64,000 bases of DNA from Bryobacteraceae bacterium (GCA_017883415.1 JADGNR010000001.1:1-64000), one strand, 5' to 3'; shown: positions 38,824 to 47,536, counted from the first letter of the stretch. Numbers and translations: made by a program. The notes: generated by a model not told the origin, from the sequence alone.

Positions 38824-39114
38824 TCATTGGGTCGAAGCGCTCTGCCGGGGCACAAGCGGCCTGACCCTTCTCTTCCGCTCAAACTCTTTGTCGCTGCGGG
38901 CCGCGAATAAGTAGGCGGAATTGTGTCCACTTTCCCGGCGCCGTTCGATTTCCGCGTCCGCAAACTCCGCGTTTCCTTCGATTCTTTCGATCATGCCGTC
39001 TACTAAGATTGCGTGGACCATGCTTCCGTCCTTCTTGGCAAGAGACATCAGGGACGGACGGTTCGGCGGGCCCGCAAAACAATTTGCCGCACGGCTCTTG
39101 GTGGGAGATGCCAT
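38824..39114 (-). CDS. Hypothetical protein, 96 residues
   Basis: From ATG 39114 the protein contains MVHAILVDGMIERIEGNAEFADAEIERRRESGHNSAYLFAAR, read in parts, and a basic end KEFERKRRVRPLVPRQ. A TAGACT hexamer lies four bases before the ATG, which supports a leaderless message and this start; an internal ATG at 39048 is the alternative. No family was recognised. It is followed after seven bases by the 98-residue gene. Confidence 0.5.
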   Translation of the reverse strand: MASPTKSRAANCFAGPPNRPSLMSLAKKDGSMVHAILVDGMIERIEGNAEFADAEIERRRESGHNSAYLFAARSDKEFERKRRVRPLVPRQSASTQ

Positions 39115-39141
39115 CTTTAGTCTAGCACGTTGGAGCGTTGC

Positions 39142-40425
39142 TCAACGCGTCGCACGGTAACAGAAGACCGCGGCGGGCGGGCGTTGGGCGGCCTCGGCGG
39201 CGCTCCAGATGAGCGTGGAGGGGTCGCGGCCGAGGGCCAGGCGCACGGCGTCGTCGGCCACCATTCCGGGCCACGGAAAGCAGCGTACCCAGATCGGTCC
39301 CGCGGTGCGGCGGGCCAGGGCCAGGAGTTGCTCGGTGGGGGCGGCGCGCTCCTGGAATTGCGCTCGCTTTTTCGTCCAAAGATAGACCAGGTTGTGCGCC
39401 AGCATCACCGCCACCAGAGCGGCAATCATGCCGGGGCGCGCGGCCCATCGACCAGACACCTGCGCCAGCGCCAGTCCGAACAGGAACGCCAGGCCGGCGC
39501 TGGCCAGGTACGTCTGGCGGCTGGGGATCTGCGTCGAGTACGTCAGAAAGCTGTAGGGCACCAACGCAATGCCGATCCAGGCGAGAGCGTAGAGGGCGGC
39601 ACGCTGCAGCCGGCGGTCGCGCCAGAGGAGGAGGGGAATTGCCGCCGCCCATCCCCAGATCCAGAGCAGGCGGGCGAAGCTGCGCGGCCAGGTGATCCAG
39701 AACGGAGCGTGGAGGGAAAAGCTGCCGTCGCTGAAGCGGAACGAGTAAGCGCGGCCCGCGGCGATGGTTGCCACCGCCACAGCGCCGAGCGCCGCATAGG
39801 GGACCAGGCGCAGCAGCCAGCGCCGGTCAAGCGATGGAGCAACCAGCAGGAACAACGGCAGAAAGACGACCGCCGACTCTTTGGACAAGAGTGCCAGCGC
39901 GAACAGAATCACGCCGGCAAGGCGCCAAAGCCACCCCGGCTTGCGCGCCGCCGATTGCAGCCAGCAGCACAGCGCCGCCGCGCCGAAGAAGAACATCCAC
40001 AGCTCGCTAATGGCGCAGAACCACATGACGGCCTCCTGGTGGCCTTCGTGGACGGCGAACAGGAGGGCTGCCCCAAGCGCGGCGGGACGCAGGCGCGGCC
40101 AGGACCGGGCGACGAAATAGACCAGCCAGGTGTTGGCGATGTGCAGGGCCAGGCTGGCGGCATGGTAGGCCCACGGCGTGAGGTGGAACGCGCCCCACAG
40201 GAAGTACATGGTCCAATAACTGGTGGCCCGCACCCGGAAAATGGCGTCGTGAAACAGCGCGGGCAAGCCGCTCCACGAGCCATAGCGCTGCGCCATGGCG
40301 ATGTGCGAGTAGTCGTCGGCGATCAGAGGAATGCCGAGCAAGGGAGCGTAGGCGAGCGACGCGGCCACAGCCAGCAGCAACAACCGGGCCGCTTGCGGGG
40401 CGCCGCCGCCGCCGGATGGGCTCAT
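39142..40425 (-). CDS. GT-C/PMT-like polytopic membrane protein
   Basis: A 427-residue protein with about ten membrane helices. The first external loop reads LIADDYSHIAMAQRYGSWSG, where the DD pair matches the catalytic acidic position of protein O-mannosyltransferase-like GT-C enzymes, and the helix pairs LTPWAYHAASLALHIANTWL and ALLFAVHEGHQEAVMWFCAISELWMFF (read in parts) are as in that group. ATG 40425 is used because it overlaps the stop of the 51-residue gene (ATGA). The long upstream extension of the frame has antisense composition. Last gene of an RDD/51-aa/GT-C operon. Confidence 0.72.
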   Translation of the reverse strand: MSPSGGGGAPQAARLLLLAVAASLAYAPLLGIPLIADDYSHIAMAQRYGSWSGLPALFHDAIFRVRATSYWTMYFLWGAFHLTPWAYHAASLALHIANTWLVYFVARSWPRLRPAALGAALLFAVHEGHQEAVMWFCAISELWMFFFGAAALCCWLQSAARKPGWLWRLAGVILFALALLSKESAVVFLPLFLLVAPSLDRRWLLRLVPYAALGAVAVATIAAGRAYSFRFSDGSFSLHAPFWITWPRSFARLLWIWGWAAAIPLLLWRDRRLQRAALYALAWIGIALVPYSFLTYSTQIPSRQTYLASAGLAFLFGLALAQVSGRWAARPGMIAALVAVMLAHNLVYLWTKKRAQFQERAAPTEQLLALARRTAGPIWVRCFPWPGMVADDAVRLALGRDPSTLIWSAAEAAQRPPAAVFCYRATR

Positions 40426-40577
40426 GCGCTCAACTTGGCGGCCGGGCGCTGCCGGCGGAAGGATGGAAGCGCCTTGAGCGCCCGTGGGCCGGAGCGCCCG
40501 ATGTCGGAGCGGGTGAGGCCGTTGGGCCTGCCGGCCACATCGGCCAGCAGGTTCTGCTCGTCGAAGCGGATGTTCAT
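40422..40577 (-). CDS. 51-residue protein between RDD and GT-C genes
   Basis: Translation from ATG 40577 gives MNIRFDEQNLLADVAGRPNG followed by LTRSDIGRSG and a basic tail ending RRQRPAAKLSA. It starts six bases after the RDD stop and its TGA overlaps the start of the GT-C gene, so tight spacing on both sides argues that it is translated. The N-terminal half is acidic and helical, the C-terminal half is basic and disordered. No family was recognised. Confidence 0.55.
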   Translation of the reverse strand: MNIRFDEQNLLADVAGRPNGLTRSDIGRSGPRALKALPSFRRQRPAAKLSA

Positions 40578-40583
40578 CGTCAG

Positions 40584-41453
40584 TCAGCGCCGCCGGAACA
40601 CCTGGGATTCCAGGGCGCGCGGAGTAGGGAAGGTTCCGGAGATGTGGTCCTGCCAGGTGAGGCTCTCCTCGTCGGCCAGGGACCACAATAACCCCACCAA
40701 CGTGCACAGGCTCAAGCTGGCGCCGGCAAAGCGGAGCAGGCGCTGCTTGCGGTCCGGCGGAAAACCGTCGAAGGTGGTGAGGCGCAGGTGCGTCCAGTGC
40801 ATCCCCGCGGTCTCGGTATTGGCCAGGGCCCAGACCAGGCCGTATGTGAGGGCCACCACCACCAGCGCGCCTCCGAACATCACGAGATTGGTCTTGTTCA
40901 GCACGAAGTCACCGCCGCACAGGCGGAAGACCAGCAGGAACAGGCCGTAGCCGATCAACACCATGCTCCAGTCGAGCGCGGCGGCCACGGCGCGGTGCAG
41001 CGTGGTGGCGACGGTATCTTCGCAGTAGATCACCGCTTCTACCGTGGTGCGGAGCGTGCGCGGCCGGGCCTGCTGTCCGGGGAGAAAATCGAGCTTGCCC
41101 TGACCCTCCGGCGGGCGCGCGGCGCGGCGCGCGGTGAGATTCGGCGCCGGCCCGGCGGGCATCTCGCCCTTGGCGGGAGCGCTGGCGCGGGAACTCTGGA
41201 TGGGGATTACGTTCGAGGCCGGCCGCTCGTGAAACAGCCAGCCCTGCATGGCCCGCGGGTAGTTGGGAGCCACGTGCAACTGGACCGGCGGCGGCGCGGC
41301 CTCCCGCGGCGCCGGCATCGGTTGCGCCGCCAGCGCGCCGTCGGTGCGATAGGGGGAGAACTCCGCGCTTAGCGTGTCATCGGGTGTGCGGCCGCACTTG
41401 TGGCACCGGTGTGCCCCTTCGACATTACGCGAACCACAGTGATTACAGGTCAT
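40584..41453 (-). CDS. Zinc-ribbon plus RDD-family membrane protein
   Basis: A 289-residue protein. ATG 41453 starts MTCNHCGSRNVEGAHRCHKCGR, a four-cysteine zinc ribbon. A proline/alanine-rich linker (residues 25-145) leads to an RDD-like membrane domain from about residue 155, with helices WSMVLIGYGLFLLVFRLC, NLVMFGGALVVVALTYGLVWAL and LRFAGASLSLCTLVGLLWSL. In RDD proteins the first Arg and two Asp give the name; here the Arg is conservatively placed in LHRAVAAALDW. Function is unknown, perhaps transport. It leads the operon with the 51-residue and GT-C genes. Confidence 0.78.
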   Translation of the reverse strand: MTCNHCGSRNVEGAHRCHKCGRTPDDTLSAEFSPYRTDGALAAQPMPAPREAAPPPVQLHVAPNYPRAMQGWLFHERPASNVIPIQSSRASAPAKGEMPAGPAPNLTARRAARPPEGQGKLDFLPGQQARPRTLRTTVEAVIYCEDTVATTLHRAVAAALDWSMVLIGYGLFLLVFRLCGGDFVLNKTNLVMFGGALVVVALTYGLVWALANTETAGMHWTHLRLTTFDGFPPDRKQRLLRFAGASLSLCTLVGLLWSLADEESLTWQDHISGTFPTPRALESQVFRRR

Positions 41454-41506
41454 TTTAACTACAGTGGTCCGGAACCGCCCAGTTACGGCTGCGCCCGGAA
41501 GTGTGC

Positions 41507-41512
41507 TAACTT
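41507..41512 (+). promoter_or_regulatory. -10 box TAACTT for the LptD-like gene
   Basis: TAACTT ends exactly six bases before the TTG at 41519, the same spacing as in the other predicted leaderless genes. It matches consensus at four of six positions. It is the main reason to keep the TTG start. Confidence 0.4.
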
Positions 41513-41518
41513 TGCCGC

Positions 41519-43948
41519 TTGAGGCTCCTCGCAAAAAGCTCTCACACTGTTATTAGCACAAAGACACCGCTTTGTCACCAAGAATCTCCGCATGGTACGT
41601 ACGTTCTCATAATCACTCTAATGGCGGCGCTGGTCTCAGTCACCGCGGCCTCCGCTCAGAAGCCGCCGGCGGCGAAGGAACCTCCGCCCGCGATCCCGCC
41701 GGAAAGCATCGCCAAGGGCGACTGGTTTACAACTGCAATTACGCAGGAAGTGGAGGGCAAGGTGTACCGGCTGCATGGCACTCCCGCGGAGGTGGAAGAT
41801 TCGCGGATGCTCTTCCGCGCCGAGGAGATCGAGTGGAACAAGGAGACCCACGAAGTTCATGCCCGGGGCCATGTGTATTTCTACAATTTCGAGCGTCATC
41901 AGAAGATCTGGTGCAACGAGCTGGAGTACAACACCGAGGAAGAGACGGGCAAGTTCTACACCGTGCGCGGGGAGACGGCGCCGCGTATTGTGACGCGTCC
42001 GGGCATCCTGGCGGTGAACGCGCCATTTTATTTTGAGGGCGAGTGGGCCGAGCGGAAGGGCGAAAAGTACATCCTATATAAGGGATGGGTGACCAACTGC
42101 ACTTTTCCCAATCCGTGGTGGCGGCTGCGCGGGGCGCGGTTCGACATCGTTCCGGGCGAACGGGCCAAGGCGTACCGCAGCACGTTTTTCTTGCGGAAGA
42201 TCCCGCTGTTCTATACGCCGTTTTTCTACCACTCGCTCGAGCGGGAGCCGCGCAAGAGCGGGTTTCTGATTCCCAGCCCGGGGAACAGCACGGTCGGCGG
42301 AGTGACCGTCGGGCTGGGCTATTTCTGGGCCATCAACCGCAGCTACGATGCCACCTACCGCCTGCAGGATTTCACTTCGCGGGCCTATGCGCATCACCTG
42401 GAGCTGCGCGGCAAACCGAGCGAGCATACCGATTTCGACGCGTTCTTCTATGGGGTGCAGGACCGCGGGGCGCCCAACAGCGGGCCCAATCCGCTCACCT
42501 TCAGCGGGCTGAGCGTATACATCGTGGGCAAGGCCGACCTGGGCGGCGGCTGGATGGCGCGCGGCGCCCTCAACTATATCACCTCCTTCCGTTTCCGCCA
42601 GGAATGGACGCAATCGTTCAACGAAGCCATCGGTTCGGAAATTCACTCCTCCGGATTTCTGGGCAAGGACTGGTCCACGTACACCTTCGATGTGGTGCTG
42701 GCGCGCCTCGAGAACTTTCAGACCGCCGAAGTGGCGGTGCCCGATGCCGCCGGCGGGCAGCACTTCATCTCCAACGCGGTGACCATCCGCAAGCTGCCGG
42801 AGGCGGAACTGAGCAGCCGCGATCACGTGCTGTGGCGGGGCGTGCCGCTGTGGTTCTCCTTCGATTCCGAGGCGGGGCTGCTGTACCGCAACCAGCCGCT
42901 GTTCGACCAGAACAATCGGCTCGTGGACACGTTTGAGACCAGCCCGTTTACCAGCCGTCTGAACCTGGCGCCGCACCTGACCGGCGCCTTCCATTGGGGC
43001 AGCTTCCACCTGGTGCCCAGCCTGGGCTTCCGGGAGACGTTCTACTCCGAGGCGCAGGCGCCTGTCGCGGACCACTTCCGCGCGGTGGGAACCGATATCG
43101 TGCGCAGCGCGCGCGATTTTTCGCTCGACCTCATCTTTCCATCGCTCGAGCGGGTCTTCGCGCGGAAGACGATTTTCGGGGACAAGCTGAAGCACGTCAT
43201 CGAACCGCGCGCCACCTATCGCTATGTGACCGGCATCGGCGACGATTTCAACCGGTTCATCCGGTTCGACGAGAACGATCTGCTTTCCAACACCAACGAA
43301 GTGGCGCTCTCGCTCACCAACCGCATCTACGCCAAGCGCGGCGACGCGGTGCTGGAGATTTTCTCCTGGGAGGTGATCCAGAAGCGCTATTTCGATCCCA
43401 CTTTCGGCGGCGCGCTGCTGGCCGGGCAGCGCAACGTATTCGAAAGCACGGCCGATCTGACGGCCTTTGCGTTCCTGGTGGGACCGCGCAGCTCTTCTCC
43501 GGTCGTCTCGCGGATTCGCGCCAGCCCGGTGAACGGCCTGAGTTTCCAGTGGCAGGCGGACTATGACCCGCACCAGCACGGCATCGTGGACAGCACGTTT
43601 TCCATGGACTACCGCTGGAAGAAGTATTTTCTTTCGGCGGGGAACAACGAAGTGCACAACAACCCGGCGCTCACTCCCTCGGCCAACCAGTTCCGCGGCC
43701 GGGCTGGATTCGGCGATACCAACCACCGCGGCTGGAATGCGGGAATCGACGCGATTTACGACTACCGCCAGAAGGTCCTGCTCTACACCACCACGCAGGT
43801 AACCTACAACACCGATTGCTGCGGCTTGAGCGTGCAGTATCGCCGGATCCACGCGGGGATCCGCGATGAAAGTCAGTTCAGCGTCGCCTTTGCGGTGGCG
43901 AACATCGGGACCTTTGGGACGCTGAAGAAGCAGGACCGGCTGTTCTGA
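41519..43948 (+). CDS. LptD-like outer membrane LPS assembly protein
   Basis: An approximately 809-residue protein with a signal-like helix (VLIITLMAALVSVTAASA) near the start. Residues 55-165 form an OstA/LptD N-terminal beta-jellyroll (ITQEVEGKVYRLHGTPAEVED, EIEWNKETHEVHARGHVYFYN, in parts). The remaining 600 residues are rich in alternating aromatic strands (RAYAHHLELRGKPSEHTDFDAFFYGV, HVIEPRATYRYVTGI, LYTTTQVTYNTDCCGLSVQYRR, in parts), the LptD barrel pattern. LptD with LptE inserts lipopolysaccharide into the outer leaflet. No LptE is nearby. The initiation codon is uncertain because the only in-frame choices are TTG 41519 and ATG 41621, the latter leaving a very short signal peptide. 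Confidence 0.82.
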   Translation: MRLLAKSSHTVISTKTPLCHQESPHGTYVLIITLMAALVSVTAASAQKPPAAKEPPPAIPPESIAKGDWFTTAITQEVEGKVYRLHGTPAEVEDSRMLFRAEEIEWNKETHEVHARGHVYFYNFERHQKIWCNELEYNTEEETGKFYTVRGETAPRIVTRPGILAVNAPFYFEGEWAERKGEKYILYKGWVTNCTFPNPWWRLRGARFDIVPGERAKAYRSTFFLRKIPLFYTPFFYHSLEREPRKSGFLIPSPGNSTVGGVTVGLGYFWAINRSYDATYRLQDFTSRAYAHHLELRGKPSEHTDFDAFFYGVQDRGAPNSGPNPLTFSGLSVYIVGKADLGGGWMARGALNYITSFRFRQEWTQSFNEAIGSEIHSSGFLGKDWSTYTFDVVLARLENFQTAEVAVPDAAGGQHFISNAVTIRKLPEAELSSRDHVLWRGVPLWFSFDSEAGLLYRNQPLFDQNNRLVDTFETSPFTSRLNLAPHLTGAFHWGSFHLVPSLGFRETFYSEAQAPVADHFRAVGTDIVRSARDFSLDLIFPSLERVFARKTIFGDKLKHVIEPRATYRYVTGIGDDFNRFIRFDENDLLSNTNEVALSLTNRIYAKRGDAVLEIFSWEVIQKRYFDPTFGGALLAGQRNVFESTADLTAFAFLVGPRSSSPVVSRIRASPVNGLSFQWQADYDPHQHGIVDSTFSMDYRWKKYFLSAGNNEVHNNPALTPSANQFRGRAGFGDTNHRGWNAGIDAIYDYRQKVLLYTTTQVTYNTDCCGLSVQYRRIHAGIRDESQFSVAFAVANIGTFGTLKKQDRLF

Positions 43949-44045
43949 AAAAGCTATCAGCTATCAGCCGTCAGATTTCAGCTTGGCCGCCGTCCGCTTT
44001 TGGGCATGTAGCTGAAAGCTGATCGCTGAAAGCTGACAGCTATCT
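43949..44045. repeat. AGCTATCAGC/GCTGAAAGCT palindromic repeat between convergent genes
   Basis: AGCTATCAGCTATCAGC on the left and GCTGAAAGCTGATCGCTG, GCTGACAGCTATC on the right form a large imperfect inverted repeat with internal AGCTGA tandem units. It fills the whole gap between the LptD-like stop and the stop of the minus-strand gene and even overlaps the TAG of the latter. Similar AGCTGAAAGC repeats are common intergenic elements in many bacterial genomes. Confidence 0.7.
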
Positions 44046-45150
44046 AAAACACCGGGCAGGGGAGCACCCGCGTCCAGCGGTACTCGCGCAGGCCGTCGAT
44101 GGCCGTCCAGGTGGGGTGGTAACGCCCATAGGCGTCGTCGGCGGCGGTGTCCCCCCAACTCCCGTCGCGGTTCTGCGCGGAGAGCACGTATTCGATGCCG
44201 GTCTGGATGAGCGGGTCGCGGAATGTGAGGCCGAAGGCGCGCAGCGAATCGAGGTACTCGCCCATGGTCTCCGGGTCCTTGTCGGCGATGGCTTCGCGCA
44301 GGTTGCGCTGCAAGTGGTCGAACTCCTCCGGGAAACAGGCCGGGGAGACCCGCTCCTGGCTGTAGTCGTTGTAGGTGTAAACCACGTGGGTGGCGGTGTA
44401 GACGCCGGCGTAGTAATGGTCCTCGTTGCCCGCGGCGCGCTGCGGGTAGGGGCGCATCGTGGGGAGCCACTGCAGCACGTCCCGGTAATGCCGGCCCAGG
44501 GTGATTCCGGCCCGGTCGCCGGTGTAGGTGGCGATCAGCGCGTCCTGGTAAATATCGTAGCGGTCGCGCATGGTGAGCTGTGCGCCGCAACGGACGCAGC
44601 GCGCGGCCCCGCGCGCATTTTGCAGAAAGCAACGGGGGCACTGTTCCGGCAGGTCGGAGGGGGGCGGCTCGCGGACCGGGTCGAACCACAGGAAATCGAA
44701 CGGCGAAAAGCGGGCCGCGGCCGCGCGCAGCAGCGCCTGCATGCGCGCGTCGGGCACGCCCAGGTGCGTCGCGGCATCGGTGCCGAATACCAGGTAGGCG
44801 ATGTCGTCGGCGCGGGCTTTGGCGGGCGGCGCGGGATTGATGCGGCGCCATTCGAGCGCGCGCTCGTGCCCCATGCGCCAGGCCATCTCGCGCAGTTCCG
44901 GGTTGGACGATGTTGCGGCGATGTTGTAGAAGCAGGAGAGCAGGTCGTGGCCCCACTCGCGGAACACGGCGGGCTGGCGCGCGATCGCCTGGTAGATGAA
45001 GTTGAGCCCCCGCTGGATGGCGCGGTCGCGCTCCTCCACGGTGTAGGGCGCGCCGGCCCATAGGGGCGTGCCGCGCGCCGGAACGGCCGCGACCAGGGCG
45101 AGTATCGCGGCCGCCACCAGCAAGACGCAGGCCAGCGCGAACCGCATCAC
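44044..45150 (-). CDS. Exported alpha-toroid-like protein with an internal zinc ribbon
   Basis: A 368-residue protein. Residues 1-25 are a signal peptide or anchor (MMRFALACVLLVAAAILALV). The body is helical; near residue 170 a four-cysteine ribbon is inserted (CPRCFLQNARGAARCVRCG). The last part, TGIEYVLSAQNRDGSWGD and RYHPTWTAIDGLREY, matches the QW-type repeat of squalene-hopene cyclase and prenyltransferase-like alpha/alpha toroids, but no DxDD cyclase motif is present. It therefore looks like a toroid-fold protein that binds rather than cyclises. The ATG is inside the stop of kpsF (TGATG), so translation is coupled to a 3-deoxy-manno-octulosonate pathway enzyme. Confidence 0.65.
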   Translation of the reverse strand: MMRFALACVLLVAAAILALVAAVPARGTPLWAGAPYTVEERDRAIQRGLNFIYQAIARQPAVFREWGHDLLSCFYNIAATSSNPELREMAWRMGHERALEWRRINPAPPAKARADDIAYLVFGTDAATHLGVPDARMQALLRAAAARFSPFDFLWFDPVREPPPSDLPEQCPRCFLQNARGAARCVRCGAQLTMRDRYDIYQDALIATYTGDRAGITLGRHYRDVLQWLPTMRPYPQRAAGNEDHYYAGVYTATHVVYTYNDYSQERVSPACFPEEFDHLQRNLREAIADKDPETMGEYLDSLRAFGLTFRDPLIQTGIEYVLSAQNRDGSWGDTAADDAYGRYHPTWTAIDGLREYRWTRVLPCPVF

Positions 45151-46148
45151 TGCGGCCCCAGGAAAATATCGTGCAGGCGAACGAGGCCCAGCGCGCGCCC
45201 GGTCTCCTCGACCACCGGGAGAACGGAGATTTGCGAGGGGCGCCGCTCCATCAGTTCGAGCGCGTCGGCCAGGGTGGCGTCCGGACCGATGGTGACGGGC
45301 GTGCGCGTCATCGCGTCCGCGGCGCGCAGCCCGCGAATATCGTCGTGATTGGTGAGGGCGCGGCGCAGGTCGCCATCGGTCAGGAAGCCCGCCAGCGTGC
45401 CATCGGGCTCGACCACGCAGGCGCCGCCCATGGGCCGCCGGGTCATGGCGATGATGACCTCTTTCAAGGAGGCGTCGGGCGGGACCGTGGCCACCTCATC
45501 GCCGCCGTGCATGGCTTCGCGCACGCTGAGGCGCAGGTTGCGGCCAATCTGCCCGCCGGGATGGAAGCGCCCAAACTCCGCCGGCGTGAAATTGCGCGCG
45601 CACATCAGGGCGATGGCCAGGGCGTGGCCCAGGGCGAGCGCCGTGACCGCGCTGGCGGTGGGCGCCAGATTGTGCGGGTCGGCCTCGCGCTCCACCGACG
45701 CGTCGAGCAGCACGTCCAACTGCGCGGCCAGCGGCGAGGCGGCATGGCCCAGAATGCCAATCAGGGGCGAACGGAATTCGCGCAGCAGGGGCACCAGCGC
45801 CAGCAATTCGCCGGAGCTGCCGTGGCGCGAGATCAGCACTGTGGGATCGCCCGGCTGGTAGATGCCCAGGTCGCCGTGCACCGCTTCGGCGGGGTGGAGG
45901 AACACGGAGGCGGTGCCGGTGCTGCACAGCGTGGCGACGACGGTGCGCGCGATATGTCCCGATTTGCCCATCCCGGTGACCACCACCTTCCCGGGATGGG
46001 CAACAATGAGATCCACCGCGCGGATCAGTTCGCCGTCCAGGCGCTCAGCGGCGCGCCTAAGTGAGGCGGCTTCGATTGCCACGGCGGCGCGCGCTCGGGC
46101 GAGCCACTCCTGCTTTACCGCGGGGGATGACATCGGAACCTTCATCAT
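45147..46148 (-). CDS. kdsD: Arabinose-5-phosphate isomerase (KpsF/KdsD type)
   Basis: A 333-residue enzyme that converts ribulose-5-phosphate to arabinose-5-phosphate, the first step to Kdo for lipopolysaccharide. The SIS domain (residues 35-190) has KVVVTGMGKSGHIARTVVATLCSTGT with HPAEAVHGDLG and SRHGSSGELLAL; two CBS domains follow (VREAMHGGDEVATVPPDASLKEVI and ADAMTRTPVTIGPDATLADALE, in parts). All are in family order. The start is one of two adjacent ATGs at 46148/46145. In the family a Ser is common in S.SG; here it is RHGSSGE. LptD-like protein lies 1.2 kb away on the other strand, so this is a small envelope region. Confidence 0.92.
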   Translation of the reverse strand: MMKVPMSSPAVKQEWLARARAAVAIEAASLRRAAERLDGELIRAVDLIVAHPGKVVVTGMGKSGHIARTVVATLCSTGTASVFLHPAEAVHGDLGIYQPGDPTVLISRHGSSGELLALVPLLREFRSPLIGILGHAASPLAAQLDVLLDASVEREADPHNLAPTASAVTALALGHALAIALMCARNFTPAEFGRFHPGGQIGRNLRLSVREAMHGGDEVATVPPDASLKEVIIAMTRRPMGGACVVEPDGTLAGFLTDGDLRRALTNHDDIRGLRAADAMTRTPVTIGPDATLADALELMERRPSQISVLPVVEETGRALGLVRLHDIFLGPQ

Positions 46149-46228
46149 CGCACGGCGAGGGGCGCGCACCCGGGCCGCAAGCCTGCCTCTCCCCACTTGC
46201 GCTAGATTGGAAGATCCGGGGAGAACCC

Positions 46229-47536
46229 ATGACCAGAAGATCGTTGCTCGCCTTGAGCACCGCCGCCTGGGCCGGCCGCCGTCTGTGCGGGGAAGAGGCC
46301 GCGCCCTACCAGCCCGCCCCGCAGAACCTCCGCGCCCGCGAGTGGTTTCAGGACGCCCGGTTCGGCCTGTTCATCCACTGGGGAGTGTACAGCGTCCTCG
46401 GCAAGGGCGAGTGGGTCATGAACAACGACAAGATGACGGTGGCCGAGTACGAGAAACTTCCCGCGCGCTTCAACCCGGTGAAGTACGATCCCGCCCAATG
46501 GGTGTCGCTGGCGCGGCGGGCGGGGATGCGGTACGTCACCATCACCAGCAAGCACCACGACGGCTTCGCGATGTTCGGCACGAAGCAATCGAAATGGAAC
46601 ATCGTGGATGCCACGCCGTATGGAAAGGACGTGCTGCGGCCGCTCGCCGAAGAATGCCGGCGCCAGGGGCTGCGTCTTTTTTTCTATCACTCGCACCTGG
46701 ACTGGCACAGCCCGGACTACTATCCGCGCGGCCGGACCGGCCTCTCTTCGGGCCGGGCTGAAGGCGGCGATTTCAACCGCTATCTGGACTATATGGACGC
46801 GCAGTTGACCGAGCTACTCACCGGCTATGGCGACATTGCGGGCATCTGGTTCGACGGCATCTGGGACCGGCGCGATGCCGATTGGCGGCTGCGGCGCACC
46901 TACGATCTGATCCACCGGCTCAACCCCGCGGCGCTGGTGGGCAACAATCACCACCTTCCGCCTTTCGAAGGGGAAGACTTCCAGATGTTCGAGAAGGACC
47001 TGCCCGGCGGGAACACCACCGGGTTCAGCGGCGAATCGAAAATCGGCAACCTGCCGCTCGAAACCTGCGAGACGATCAACGGCGCCTGGGGCTACAATGC
47101 CACCGACCGGAACTTCAAGAGCACGGCGCAACTGATCCACTACATGGTGAAGGCGGCGGGCAACAACGCGAATTTCCTGCTGAACGTTGGACCCCAACCG
47201 GACGGGACCATCCAGGAGGAATTCGCGGCGCGATTGCAGGAGATGGGGGCGTGGTTGGGGAAGAACGGCGAATCCATTTACGGGACGCGCGGCGGCCCCA
47301 TCACGCCGCGGCCCTGGGGTGTGACCACGCAAAAGGGCGCGAGGACGTTCGTCCACGTGCTCGACTGGCCGGATGAGTTGCTGGCGCTGCCGCGCTTGCC
47401 GAAACCGGTGAAGAAGGCCGCCCTGCTGGCCGGCGGCCAACCGGTGACCCTCCGCGAGGTGGATGGCGGGCTGCTGCTCGATCTGCCCAAAGCCGGCCGC
47501 GATGCGATGGACACGGTGGTGGTGCTGGAGTCGTGA
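46229..47536 (+). CDS. GH29 alpha-L-fucosidase
   Basis: A 435-residue exported hydrolase that removes alpha-linked L-fucose. The leader MTRRSLLALSTAAWAGRRLC looks like a signal with a twin-arginine-like RRS start. The GH29 body begins WFQDARFGLFIHWGVYSVLGKGEWVM, followed by YVTITSKHHDGFAMF, with the nucleophile Asp in DIAGIWFDGIWD. NNANFLLNVGPQPDG and a C-terminal beta domain complete the family order. The start ATG 46229 is preceded by GGGGAGAA, and TAGATT (46203-46208) is a likely -10. The next gene starts within its stop codon. FucP-type transporter at 29016 could import the product. Confidence 0.95.
   Translation: MTRRSLLALSTAAWAGRRLCGEEAAPYQPAPQNLRAREWFQDARFGLFIHWGVYSVLGKGEWVMNNDKMTVAEYEKLPARFNPVKYDPAQWVSLARRAGMRYVTITSKHHDGFAMFGTKQSKWNIVDATPYGKDVLRPLAEECRRQGLRLFFYHSHLDWHSPDYYPRGRTGLSSGRAEGGDFNRYLDYMDAQLTELLTGYGDIAGIWFDGIWDRRDADWRLRRTYDLIHRLNPAALVGNNHHLPPFEGEDFQMFEKDLPGGNTTGFSGESKIGNLPLETCETINGAWGYNATDRNFKSTAQLIHYMVKAAGNNANFLLNVGPQPDGTIQEEFAARLQEMGAWLGKNGESIYGTRGGPITPRPWGVTTQKGARTFVHVLDWPDELLALPRLPKPVKKAALLAGGQPVTLREVDGGLLLDLPKAGRDAMDTVVVLES

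Noticed and set aside
41519-41620. Starting the LptD-like protein at ATG 41621
   Set aside because: This would leave a signal peptide of about 13 residues without a basic start. The TTG at 41519 with its -10 box is preferred, though not certain.
46061-46228. N-terminal extension of the fucosidase frame
   Set aside because: It overlaps the start of the isomerase gene on the other strand, has antisense composition, and the signal peptide begins at 46229.
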